Source of the DNA: Bryobacterales bacterium
GTDB lineage: Bacteria; Acidobacteriota; Terriglobia; Bryobacterales; Bryobacteraceae
Assembly (NCBI GenBank): GCA_003142355.1
Contig: PLMF01000276.1
Location: 5,548 to 17,757 of the forward strand
Direction of reading: 5' to 3'
Length of the DNA stretch: 12,210 nucleotides
Within the stretch, counting starts at the first letter, position 1; every line of letters begins with the position of its first letter. The notes below the pieces were generated by a model, which worked only from the letters and a program-made list of their open reading frames with translations, did no database searches and was not told where the DNA came from. Positions 5,468 through 12,210 of this stretch are shown in pieces. The translations under genes were made by a program, and so were the position numbers.

Positions 5468-7895
5468 CGACGGACTAGCGTCGATCCGACGGGACTTCCT
5501 GGCTACCGGCGATGCGGCGACCGCTCTGGCCGAGCGCAACGCGCAGGTGGACCGCCTGGTGCTCGAAGCCGCGGCCGCGTTGCTGATTCCAGCCGCGCCG
5601 GCCGGTTTGGCTGTGCTCGCGGTGGGCGGTTACGGACGCCGCCAGTTGTTCCCGTACTCGGATGTGGACCTGCTGCTGCTGTTCGAATCCGAGAAGCTGA
5701 CCCTGGCCTCGAAGGACGCAATTTCGACGTTTCTGCGGCAGCTTTGGGATTCCGGCCTGCGCGTCAGCCACTCCGTCCGGACGCCCGCCGAATGCCTCGA
5801 GGTTCACGACCGCAACATCGAGCTGAACATCAGCCTGCTCGACCAGCGCTACCTCACCGGCGACCGCGCGCTCTACGCCGGCCTGGCGGAAAAGCTGCCG
5901 CGCTTCATCCAGGGCAACCGCGGGCCGCTGGTGCGCAACCTGGCGCAACTGGCGCGCGCCCGGCACTCGAAGTACGCGGGCACGTTCTATCACCTGGAAC
6001 CGAACGTCAAGGAGACTCCCGGCGGCCTGCGCGATCATCAGCTCGTCTGCTGGCTCGATCAACTGCATGGTGGGCGGGACGGACCGGCGCCGGAACTGGA
6101 GGCCGCTTTCCGCTTTCTGGGGCGGCTGCGCTGCTATCTGCATTGCCAGTCCGGGCGCGACAACAACGCGCTTTCCTTCGAAGCCCAGGACGGCATCGCG
6201 GAGCTATGGCGGGCGGGCGACGCCGCCCAATGGATGCGCGAGTACTATCGCCACGCGCGCGTCATTTACCGCGCCGCCATCCGCGCGCTGGATTCGAGCG
6301 AAGCCCAATTCAGCTCGCTATTCGCGCAGTTCCGCGATTGGCGCTCGCGAGTCTCGAACGCCGATTTCATTGTGCACCGGGAGCGCGTCCACTTCCGCGC
6401 CCCGCAACGCCTGGACGTGGAGCCGGAACTGGCGCTGAGCCTGTTCGAATTCGTGGCGCGCCACGGCATTCGTCTATCCTTGGAGGCCGAGCAGCGGATC
6501 GAATCGCGAATGACGAGCCTGCGCGCGCACTTCGCCGAGCCGCGGCCCTTGTGGCCCGCGCTGAACCGGATCCTGGCGCTTCCGCACGCGCCGCTGGCCG
6601 TCCGGTCGATGCATGAAACCGGCGTGCTGGCCGCCATTTTCCCGGAGATGGAGCGGATCGAATGCCTGGTGGTCCGCGACTTCTATCACCGCTACACGGT
6701 GGACGAGCACACCCTCGTGACCATGCAGAACCTCAGGAAACTGCCGGGGGGCTATAGCGAGCTGCTGGCGGAAGTGAAGCAGCCGTCGGTGGTGATGTTC
6801 GCGCTGTTATTCCACGATGTAGGCAAAGGCGTGCCCGGCGAAGGCCCCGTGGACGCCTCCGTGCGGCTGGCGCAAGACGCCATGGCGCGCGTCCAGATGC
6901 CGCAGGCGGACCGCGAAACCGCGCTCTTTCTGATCCGCAAGCACCTGGAGCTTTCCGCCGTGATGCAGTCGCGCGATCTGTTCGACCCGCAGACCATCCG
7001 CGACGTGGCGCACCAGATGGAGACCGTGGAGCGCCTCAAAGCGCTGACGCTGGTGACCTACGCCGACATCAGCGCCGTCAACCCCGACGTCATGACGCCG
7101 TGGCGCGCCGAGCAGTTGTGGCAGCTCTACCTGGCGGTCTACAACGAGCTGACTCGGGAGCTGGAAACGGAGCGCATCGAAGCCATCCCCTCGGGCCCGC
7201 CCGAGCGGATCGCGTTCCTGGAAGGCTTTCCCACGCGCTACCTGCGGACTCATACGGAGATGGAAATCGACGAGCACATGGCGCTGGAAGAGAAAGGTCG
7301 CAAGCGTGGCGCGGCCGTGGACATTCGCAAGCTGGAATCGGCCTGGCAACTGACGCTGGTGGCCGCCGACCGCCCGTTCCTGTTCGCCTCGGTGGCCGGA
7401 ACGCTTTCCAGTTTCGGCATGAACATCCTCAAAGCCGAAGCGTTTGCCAATCGCCGCGGCCTGGTGCTGGACACGTTCACATTTGACGATCCCTCGCGCA
7501 CGCTCGATCTGAATCCCACGGAGGTCGACCGTCTGCGCGCCACCGCCGAGCGCGTGCTGGCGGGCAAGACGGACGTTCGCGAGTTGCTACGCAACCGGCC
7601 GAAGCCCACGCTGCCCAGCCGCAAAGCGCGCATCCCCGCCAGAGTCTCATTCGACTCGGAGGCCAGCCGCACCGCGACGCTGGTGGAGATTGTGGCCGAA
7701 GACCGTCCGGGCCTGCTCTACGACCTGGCTTCGGCGATTTCCTCCAACGGAGGCAACATCGAGGTGGTGCTGATCGACACCGAGGCGCATAAAGCCATCG
7801 ATGTGTTTTACGTGACGGCGGAGGGGAAGAAACTCGGGGCGGAAAAGCAGCAGGTTCTTGGCGAGGCGCTGCGGAAAGCTTGCCAGCCGGGGTAG
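5448..7895 (+). CDS. glnD: PII uridylyltransferase / uridylyl-removing enzyme GlnD
   Basis: Bifunctional sensor that attaches UMP to PII under nitrogen limitation and removes it when glutamine is high. Length is 815 residues from GTG 5448, slightly shorter than the enterobacterial enzyme. The N-terminal nucleotidyltransferase domain shows GGYGRRQLFPYSDVDLLLLF (60-79) and NVKETPGGLRD (186-196). An HD domain follows, with YHRYTVDEHTL (413-423) and LFHDVGKG (HD at 456-457). Two C-terminal ACT domains begin near 635 (LTLVAADRPFLFASVAG) and 745 (LVEIVAEDRPGLLYDLA); these sense glutamine in known GlnD. GTG 5448 has a weak GGAA 8 nt upstream and overlaps the PII stop by 20 bp. An ATG at 5391 is in frame but would add 19 residues unlike the family, so GTG is preferred. 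The sequence after the HD pair (VPGEGPVDAS) differs from the classical GRGGDHS. Confidence 0.94.
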   Translation: MENRPSSDGLASIRRDFLATGDAATALAERNAQVDRLVLEAAAALLIPAAPAGLAVLAVGGYGRRQLFPYSDVDLLLLFESEKLTLASKDAISTFLRQLWDSGLRVSHSVRTPAECLEVHDRNIELNISLLDQRYLTGDRALYAGLAEKLPRFIQGNRGPLVRNLAQLARARHSKYAGTFYHLEPNVKETPGGLRDHQLVCWLDQLHGGRDGPAPELEAAFRFLGRLRCYLHCQSGRDNNALSFEAQDGIAELWRAGDAAQWMREYYRHARVIYRAAIRALDSSEAQFSSLFAQFRDWRSRVSNADFIVHRERVHFRAPQRLDVEPELALSLFEFVARHGIRLSLEAEQRIESRMTSLRAHFAEPRPLWPALNRILALPHAPLAVRSMHETGVLAAIFPEMERIECLVVRDFYHRYTVDEHTLVTMQNLRKLPGGYSELLAEVKQPSVVMFALLFHDVGKGVPGEGPVDASVRLAQDAMARVQMPQADRETALFLIRKHLELSAVMQSRDLFDPQTIRDVAHQMETVERLKALTLVTYADISAVNPDVMTPWRAEQLWQLYLAVYNELTRELETERIEAIPSGPPERIAFLEGFPTRYLRTHTEMEIDEHMALEEKGRKRGAAVDIRKLESAWQLTLVAADRPFLFASVAGTLSSFGMNILKAEAFANRRGLVLDTFTFDDPSRTLDLNPTEVDRLRATAERVLAGKTDVRELLRNRPKPTLPSRKARIPARVSFDSEASRTATLVEIVAEDRPGLLYDLASAISSNGGNIEVVLIDTEAHKAIDVFYVTAEGKKLGAEKQQVLGEALRKACQPG

Positions 7896-7908
7896 GGCCG
7901 GGTATAGT
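7880..7908 (+). promoter_or_regulatory. Sigma70-like promoter of vapBC
   Basis: TTGCCA (7880-7885) and TATAGT (7903-7908) are separated by exactly 17 bp; each hexamer matches consensus at most positions. Transcription would begin near 7915, about 12 nt before the antitoxin ATG. The -35 lies inside the end of glnD, so the toxin-antitoxin pair is expected to have its own transcript, probably repressed by the VapBC complex. Confidence 0.6.
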
Positions 7909-7927
7909 ATAAGTGGACCTATCCTAT

Positions 7928-8158
7928 ATGTCACAAGTCACCATTTATCTGGACGACGACACCGAAAAGCGCGCCCGGGCGGCGGCGGACGCCAGCGGAG
8001 ACTCTCTGAGCAAGTGGATCTCAGGGGTGATCCGGGAAAAAGCCGCAACCACCTGGCCGCAACACGTTCTGGATCTGGCCGGCTCGTGGCCGGACTTTCC
8101 TTTGGCCGAGGAACTCAGGAAGGGGCAGAAGGGTGACAATCGACGGGAGCGCCTCTGA
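7928..8158 (+). CDS. vapB: VapB-type ribbon-helix-helix antitoxin
   Basis: A 76-residue protein whose first third looks like a ribbon-helix-helix DNA-binding domain. The strand is QVTIYLDDD (3-11), then helices DTEKRARAAADASGDS and LSKWISGVIREKA (27-39). The remainder, with WPQHVLDLAGSWPDFPLAEELRKG (43-66), is the kind of tail that wraps around and blocks a PIN toxin. It should neutralise the adjacent VapC and, with it, repress the promoter at 7880-7908. ATG 7928 is preferred because the RHH strand starts directly after it; GTG 7913 would coincide with the predicted transcription start and add five residues. Its TGA (8156-8158) is followed at once by the toxin's GTG. Pair assignment is strong, exact antitoxin subfamily less so. 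Confidence 0.85.
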   Translation: MSQVTIYLDDDTEKRARAAADASGDSLSKWISGVIREKAATTWPQHVLDLAGSWPDFPLAEELRKGQKGDNRRERL

Positions 8159-8551
8159 GTGCTGGCTCTCGATACCAACACCGTCATCTACTTTTTCAAG
8201 GGGATGGGCCGCGTGGCCGAAAACCTGGGGAAGGAAGCGCCCCGCGACATCGCCATTCCCGCCGTGGTTTTGTATGAACTGGAGGTTGGGATCGCCCTGT
8301 CGTCACGCCCTCGCCAACGGCGGGAATCGCTGGACGCCCTTCTCGAAGTCGTTCACATTCTTCGGTTCGATGAGCGTGCGGCGAGCGCGTCGGCGGAACT
8401 CCGGGCCCAGTTGGAGAAAGCCGGTCGCGGCATCGGCCCGATTGACACGTTGATCGCGGGCACCGCCCTAGCGAATTCGGCAACCCTCGTGACGCACAAC
8501 ACGAAGGAATTCTCGAGAGTCCGCGGACTTCGCTTGCTGGACTGGTTTTAG
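8159..8551 (+). CDS. vapC: VapC-type PIN-domain ribonuclease toxin
   Basis: A 130-residue PIN domain, the full expected size. PIN toxins of this class are Mg-dependent RNases that cleave tRNA or rRNA when free of the antitoxin. Acidic active-site candidates are D5 in LALDTNTVIYFFKG, E40 in VVLYELEVG (37-44) and D96 in GIGPIDTLIAG (91-101). The last PIN strand reads ATLVTHNTKEFSRVRGLRLLDW (108-129), with N114 in the usual fourth position. Start GTG 8159 abuts the antitoxin stop, and GGGAG (8145-8149) lies 9 nt upstream inside the antitoxin gene, so translation is coupled. The active site appears intact, so it is probably functional. The RNA target cannot be read from sequence. Confidence 0.92.
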   Translation: MLALDTNTVIYFFKGMGRVAENLGKEAPRDIAIPAVVLYELEVGIALSSRPRQRRESLDALLEVVHILRFDERAASASAELRAQLEKAGRGIGPIDTLIAGTALANSATLVTHNTKEFSRVRGLRLLDWF

Positions 8552-8759
8552 GGGATCTCGCCCAGGGCTCATGGGCGTCAACATTGGATCGCCAAAACCG
8601 ATCTCGCCCGAAATCGGAGCGCATACCTGGGGACGACCGCGCTTCCCCCAACGCCGTGTCCGGCCAACTACCAGATTACTGGCGCGGTGGTCCGGGCTTT
8701 GTACGAGCGGCCCACTAACGATCCACGATCGGCCAGTGGCACTGGGTGAGAGGACCGGC
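8552..8759. other. Convergent intergenic region, no gene seen
   Basis: 208 bp between vapC and the minus-strand unknown gene. GATCTCGCCC occurs twice (8554-8563 and 8600-8609). CCAGTG (8733-8738) and CACTGG (8740-8745) form a perfect 13-bp palindrome about one central G. A GAGGACCGG-type imperfect hairpin spans 8750-8782 across the stop codon of the minus-strand gene. No tRNA-like fold and no clear T-tailed terminator was found. Confidence 0.5.
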
Positions 8760-9554
8760 CTAATGGGTTCCGGTCTGTCCTCGAGGTAACCGCCACCAGT
8801 ATCCGCTTGGAGGCTCTTCGCCCAGGAGCCGAAGTTGTTCAGAGAGATCATTGATACGGTCTTTCACCGATTGTTCCAGTTCGATGGGAAAACGGAACCT
8901 CCCTGCTTCTTGTTTGTCCTGCGAATCCAGATCCGCTGGCGTCATGTTCAAGTGGTTTTCCATGAGTGCTTTGTATAGAGCAACGTGCTCCCGGTATTGG
9001 CTTATTGCTCTCAGCAGAGCGTTGATGTGCTGTCGGGATGCTGGGTTCTCAAGTGTATTTTCGAGCAAATCCGCGTGTTCTCCGATTATTTGTAAAACCT
9101 GCTCGTGGTTTGGTATAAGCAGTTTTGTTTGAATGTATAGGGAGAACCTCGATCCCGATCCACTCAGCTTCTTGAGGCTCTCGGGATCTTTCGCTTGGGG
9201 AAAGGCCAGATGCCAAGCGTCATCATCCTGTTGAAGTCGGACTTCTATCGGGTAGTAGAAGCTGGACAATTGCCGGTGAACGAATTCCCGACGCGTGTTG
9301 TTAATCTGCTGCTCTTGGTCGCGATCGCGCTTAGCATTATCTGAAAGGCGGCCGATAACGGCCCCAATCAGCAAGACCACTACAGGAACGACCACCGACA
9401 GTTGGGTCGAAAGTTGCACCCATTTGCTTCTGGACTGTTCAGCATTAAACTTCCTTTCTTCAAAGTCTCGTGCCTGCGCATTGCTCAGCCTTGCTTCCTC
9501 AAGTTTTTCACGCTCAAGATCGAGTTGAGCCGATTTCAACTCCAATTCCGTCAT
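8760..9554 (-). CDS. Unrecognised coiled-coil protein with one membrane segment
   Basis: A 264-residue protein I do not recognise. Residues 2-48 are a charged, Leu/Glu/Lys/Arg-rich stretch likely to form a coiled coil. One strong membrane segment follows (about 50-70, VVVPVVVLLIGAVIG core). A second helical, mostly soluble region fills 75-264. It contains REFVHRQLSSFYYPIEVRLQ (89-108), which reads like a conserved family core, then several amphipathic helices. By charge the N-terminal helix is probably cytoplasmic. ATG 9554 is chosen over the upstream in-frame ATG at 9650 because GAGG (9565-9562) sits 7 nt before it and the coiled coil starts there. Base composition is clearly lower in GC than the surrounding genes (one 60-base line at 9061 has 27 G/C), which suggests acquired DNA. 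No catalytic motif is visible. It stands alone, convergent with vapBC. Confidence 0.75.
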   Translation of the reverse strand: MTELELKSAQLDLEREKLEEARLSNAQARDFEERKFNAEQSRSKWVQLSTQLSVVVPVVVLLIGAVIGRLSDNAKRDRDQEQQINNTRREFVHRQLSSFYYPIEVRLQQDDDAWHLAFPQAKDPESLKKLSGSGSRFSLYIQTKLLIPNHEQVLQIIGEHADLLENTLENPASRQHINALLRAISQYREHVALYKALMENHLNMTPADLDSQDKQEAGRFRFPIELEQSVKDRINDLSEQLRLLGEEPPSGYWWRLPRGQTGTH

Positions 9555-10001
9555 TGTCGAACCTCGATTTGAAACTCTTCTAGAACTGTACCGCAAGTGG
9601 TGCCATCCGAATGAGGGCAAGCATCCGAGGCTGCCGATAACGTTGCGCAAGAAGCTGATGGCATTGCCGATGACGACATCCTGAGGGGCGCCCAGTTACC
9701 TGTACTTCTCGGCTCCGTTGGTCTTTGTTTCCGGTTGTGGGAAGGTGACGACGACTCCGAACTGATTCCGCCCATAATTACGGCGCACTCGGAAAGAGCC
9801 AAAGTTGGCGGGAAAGGAAACGGCGCGGTATTAGTGGCCCCCTCATAATGCTGGGTTTCCGTTGACGAAAATCCCTTGCTGTACCGGCAAAGGCCCCGAA
9901 AGTCCCGATCTGGGAAACAACCCTCCAATCAGAGGGCCTACGAAAATGCCTGTTGAGGGGTTGTTTTTGACGTCCCTGCCCCCAGAGTTTGCCCGAAAGC
10001 A
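9555..10001. other. 447-bp region with no convincing gene
   Basis: Lies upstream of the unknown minus-strand gene and downstream of the ABC permease. Open frames exist on both strands (for example minus 9551-9928 and plus 9862-10098), but their products are Ser/Pro/Arg-rich with no domain, no suitable Shine-Dalgarno sequence and no hydrophobic pattern. It holds the inverted repeat at 9915-9966. It could be degraded coding DNA left from an insertion, or a long leader for the unknown gene. No tRNA or known RNA fold recognised. Confidence 0.45.
9915..9966. repeat. Inverted repeat with two alternative pairings
   Basis: AAACAACCC (9915-9923) pairs perfectly with GGGTTGTTT (9958-9966). The stem extends by two pairs past a single bulged G, with a loop of about 29 nt. 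The CCCTC portion (9921-9925) can instead pair with the nearby GAGGG (9932-9936) around a 6-nt loop. The right arm continues into a run of T on the plus strand. It lies 36 bp beyond the permease stop on the minus strand and could end that transcript, though the large loop is atypical. Confidence 0.4.
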
Positions 10002-11441
10002 CTACGGCAGTAATTTCTGCCGCACTTCAAAATCGCTCAGGCGCAGGCCGCCGATCTCGAAATCGCGACGGAGGTGCGCGAGCGGGTCGGTGGTCTGAAC
10101 CGTCGCGGCGGTGAACGGGGCAAACGGGTAGTAGTTTGAGGCTGTGTACGAAAGGTGGCTGTTCACGGGGTCGAGGGCGAGGTCGGCCGGGAACGGGGAA
10201 TAGGTCGGCGGGCCCTGTGGATCGAGGAACGCAGAGTTGCAAATGAGGTAATAACTCTTCCTCCCAGCTCCGGGGCTGGCCGCACAAAGACCCCTGCCAG
10301 GCACCGCCATGGGCGGGGCCGAGAATGGGACGATGGTGACTCGCTGGTGGCCGTATAGAGTGAGATACAGCGCGCCGCGGAATTTCACCTGCTGGTCCTT
10401 CACCTTCCGGTAGAAGCCGCCGTCCACGGTGGCCTGCAACGATATCACCTGGTCTCTACCGGTGACGTGGCTCGATGGCTGCCGGTCCGCCGGCCACGTG
10501 GACCCGTCGGACGCCTCGATGTCCATGATGACGCCATCGTACCCGGGACTGAGTCCGGCGGGGATTCCGGTGAGCTGGATGGGGATCTCGACCCATGCGC
10601 GGTCGCCTCTTTCGATCAGCGCGCGGGCCGCCCACTGCCTGGCGGAGTCGAAGTCGATGCGCAGGGGGGCGGGGTCGATTGGCTGCGTGGAAAGGCGGGA
10701 CTGAAGGGCGAACGCCGCGGTCCACGGCAGCAGCGCGTTTCCCAGCGCCACCAGGACCGCCGCGGCCACGGCCAGCCAACGAGCGGCGGCGGTTCTTCTG
10801 CGTGCGTATTGCCAGACCAGGATGGCCAGCGCGGCAAGGGCCAAGATCCCGATGTCGTAGTAAGACCGGACCCACTCCAACGCGCGCCAACCCACATCGA
10901 GACGATAGAAGGGCGCGGTGATATTCCATGCCACCAGCGCCAGACAAAGCACCGAGCCTGTACTCAGAAGTTGGACGAATCCGGTGGTCAGGGCGGCAAG
11001 CGCGGCTACCGGCAGCACCAACACGGCCGTGACCAGCACCTGGCTCCAAAGGAGGCCGGGGATCTCCGCAGCGGGATGGAATCCATAGGCGCGAAGAATC
11101 ACGACTTGGGCCACCAGGAGGGGGATGTTCACAAAGGCCGCGAGGAAGAGCGACTTCGCGGCCATCAGGCTTTTCCATGCGTACGGGCGCGTGGTCCAGA
11201 ACTGACGGTCGCCGGGGAGGGTCTCGGCGTGAACCAGGCGCGCGATGAGTATCCACCAGGCCAGCGGCAACAGGAACGTCAACAGCATCGAGGCCACGTT
11301 GCGGTTCACGGCGGGGTCCGCCAGCCAGAGTGCCCGGCGTGCGGCCGTGAAGGTGAATGCCGCAGCCACCAATAGGGTCACGGCGATCTCGATCCAAAGG
11401 TGCCAGATGTCCTTTTTGAAAATGTGAAGCGTTTGTCGCAT
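10002..11441 (-). CDS. ABC transporter permease with long C-terminal soluble domain
   Basis: A 479-residue polytopic protein, the membrane partner of the ATPase gene just upstream. About seven hydrophobic segments are visible (17-33, 50-70, 97-117, 133-155, 158-173, 196-212, 221-240). The loop LPGDRQFWTTRPYAWKSLMA (75-94) is a recurring feature of one ABC-2-like permease group. Residues 245-479 are soluble, with strand-rich segments such as RAWVEIPIQLTGIP and SLQATVDGGFYRKVKDQQV and no recognised domain; they are probably on the outer face. ATG 11441 is 4 nt after the ATPase stop, so the two are translated together. The pair probably exports a compound or acts on the envelope; the cargo cannot be told. 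The C-terminal domain is longer than in simple ABC-2 permeases. Confidence 0.82.
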   Translation of the reverse strand: MRQTLHIFKKDIWHLWIEIAVTLLVAAAFTFTAARRALWLADPAVNRNVASMLLTFLLPLAWWILIARLVHAETLPGDRQFWTTRPYAWKSLMAAKSLFLAAFVNIPLLVAQVVILRAYGFHPAAEIPGLLWSQVLVTAVLVLPVAALAALTTGFVQLLSTGSVLCLALVAWNITAPFYRLDVGWRALEWVRSYYDIGILALAALAILVWQYARRRTAAARWLAVAAAVLVALGNALLPWTAAFALQSRLSTQPIDPAPLRIDFDSARQWAARALIERGDRAWVEIPIQLTGIPAGLSPGYDGVIMDIEASDGSTWPADRQPSSHVTGRDQVISLQATVDGGFYRKVKDQQVKFRGALYLTLYGHQRVTIVPFSAPPMAVPGRGLCAASPGAGRKSYYLICNSAFLDPQGPPTYSPFPADLALDPVNSHLSYTASNYYPFAPFTAATVQTTDPLAHLRRDFEIGGLRLSDFEVRQKLLP

Positions 11442-11445
11442 GTTT

Positions 11446-12210
11446 TTATGCCGCCTTCCGGCCGGCCTTGGCCAACGTTACGAAGATTGCCCGCAGTGGC
11501 ATGGGGTTCACCGCGATCTGCCGGACATCGCCGAACAAGCGGCGGATCTCGGCCATGGTGCGGTCCTGTTGGAACTCGGTGTCCACGAAGCGGACCACCG
11601 CCGCGGACTGCTCGGCGTTCACCCAGGCCGCCGGCCAGGGCGCCGGCAGAGGCGATGGCGCCGCGATAGCGATCTCGATCTCGCGAAAGCGCTCGACCAG
11701 CGAAGACATCTCTTCGGAGAAGTGCAGGCGTCCGCGGTCCAGGTAGCCGATGTGGCTGGCGAAGCTCTCGATCTCAGCCAGATCGTGCGACGAGATGAGG
11801 ATGGTCGCGCCGTCGGCGTTTCCCAGGACGCCCTCGATCAGCTCATCGCGCACCAAGGCGTCGAGGCCGGTGAACGGCTCATCGAGGACAATCAGCCGCG
11901 GCCGGTAGGCGAGCGAGGATGCCAGGGCCGCCTTCCTTCGCATGCCGTGCGACAAATGCCGCAGCTTGCGGGTGCGTGGCAGGTCGAACTGGCGCAGCAA
12001 CTCCGAGGCGCGCGCGTCGTCCCAACCCGGATAGAACGGCTTCACATAGGCCATGAAGTATTCCACCGTCATCCACTCCGGCATCTCCTGGTTCTCCGAC
12101 ACGTAGCCAATCTGGGTGAGATCGAGAGGAGAGAGGCGCCGCGAGTCGTGGCCGAAAACCTCCGCCCGCCCGGCGGTGGGTTCACAGAGATTCATGAGCA
12201 GCTTGATGGT
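11446..12210 (-). CDS. ABC transporter ATP-binding protein, N-terminus off window
   Basis: The visible 254 residues are the ATPase subunit from just after Walker A (the first visible bases encode TIKLLMNLCEPTAG, the usual continuation of GKTT). The Q-loop is IGYVSENQEMPEWMTVEYF (34-52). The signature is RHLSHGMRRKAALA (84-97), with LSHGM in place of LSGGQ, a common variant in ABC-2 exporters. Walker B is LIVLDEPFTGLD (106-117), and the switch histidine is in ILISSHDL (137-144). The region after about 160 is the C-terminal extension seen in drug- and antibiotic-export ATPases. An ATG at 12195 is internal, since the frame stays open and coding to the window edge. It is cotranscribed with the permease. 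A regulator gene may lie upstream, out of view. Confidence 0.92.
   Translation of the reverse strand, partial: TIKLLMNLCEPTAGRAEVFGHDSRRLSPLDLTQIGYVSENQEMPEWMTVEYFMAYVKPFYPGWDDARASELLRQFDLPRTRKLRHLSHGMRRKAALASSLAYRPRLIVLDEPFTGLDALVRDELIEGVLGNADGATILISSHDLAEIESFASHIGYLDRGRLHFSEEMSSLVERFREIEIAIAAPSPLPAPWPAAWVNAEQSAAVVRFVDTEFQQDRTMAEIRRLFGDVRQIAVNPMPLRAIFVTLAKAGRKAA

Noticed and set aside
9555..9650. Extending the unknown gene to ATG 9650
   Set aside because: The extra 32 residues look non-coding, and ATG 9554 has GAGG at 7-nt spacing directly before the coiled coil.
9551..9928. 125-codon minus-strand ORF upstream of the unknown gene
   Set aside because: Ser/Pro/Thr-rich with no domain, no Shine-Dalgarno sequence, and overlapping the better-supported upstream region of the 9554 start.
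10467..11375. 302-codon plus-strand ORF across the permease
   Set aside because: Antisense shadow with Gly/Arg/Gln-rich composition; the minus strand encodes a clear polytopic permease.
1..12210. CRISPR array, tRNA, rRNA, insertion sequence or transposase
   Set aside because: No regularly spaced repeats, no cloverleaf or rRNA-like stretches, and no DDE or tyrosine/serine recombinase motifs were seen in any frame.

Overview
The window looks like a chromosomal segment of a GC-rich soil-type bacterium, most likely an Acidobacteriota member close to the Bryobacterales/Solibacter group. That assignment is an inference. It rests on the high GC content, the family flavour of the cupin, D-aminoacylase and ABC permease proteins, -10 boxes lying very close to start codons, and short GC-rich palindromic intergenic repeats. 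It has not been tested by any search.

Layout: (1) 1-698, minus strand: most of a HlyD-type membrane fusion protein starting at TTG and running off the left edge. (2) 699-904: divergent intergenic region with a TATAAT box, a hairpin repeat and a possible 12-codon leader ORF coupled to the next gene. (3) 905-3436, plus strand: a secreted small cupin protein, a secreted D-aminoacylase-type amidohydrolase, and a small membrane methyltransferase of the isoprenylcysteine carboxyl methyltransferase (ICMT)-like family. (4) 3437-3712: intergenic region with two palindromic repeat elements and a weak promoter candidate. (5) 3713-7895, plus strand: a compact nitrogen-control operon, amtB - glnB/glnK - glnD. 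AmtB imports ammonium, the PII protein senses nitrogen and energy state and can block AmtB, and GlnD adds or removes UMP on PII at Tyr51. (6) 7896-8551, plus strand: a vapBC-type toxin-antitoxin pair with its own good sigma70-like promoter. (7) 8552-10001: an AT-richer, accessory-looking patch holding one unrecognised coiled-coil/one-TM protein on the minus strand, plus 447 bp with no convincing gene. (8) 10002-12210, minus strand: a two-gene ABC exporter, with the ATPase (its 5' end with Walker A lies off the right edge) followed 4 bp later by a polytopic permease with a long C-terminal soluble domain.

The nitrogen operon and the ABC pair are ordinary core-type gene sets. The less explained parts are the leader ORF and hairpin before the cupin gene, the dispersed repeat whose two copies differ by a compensatory stem change, and the unknown membrane protein beside vapBC. 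I did not find a clear new multi-gene system. Those three are the best places for a second look.
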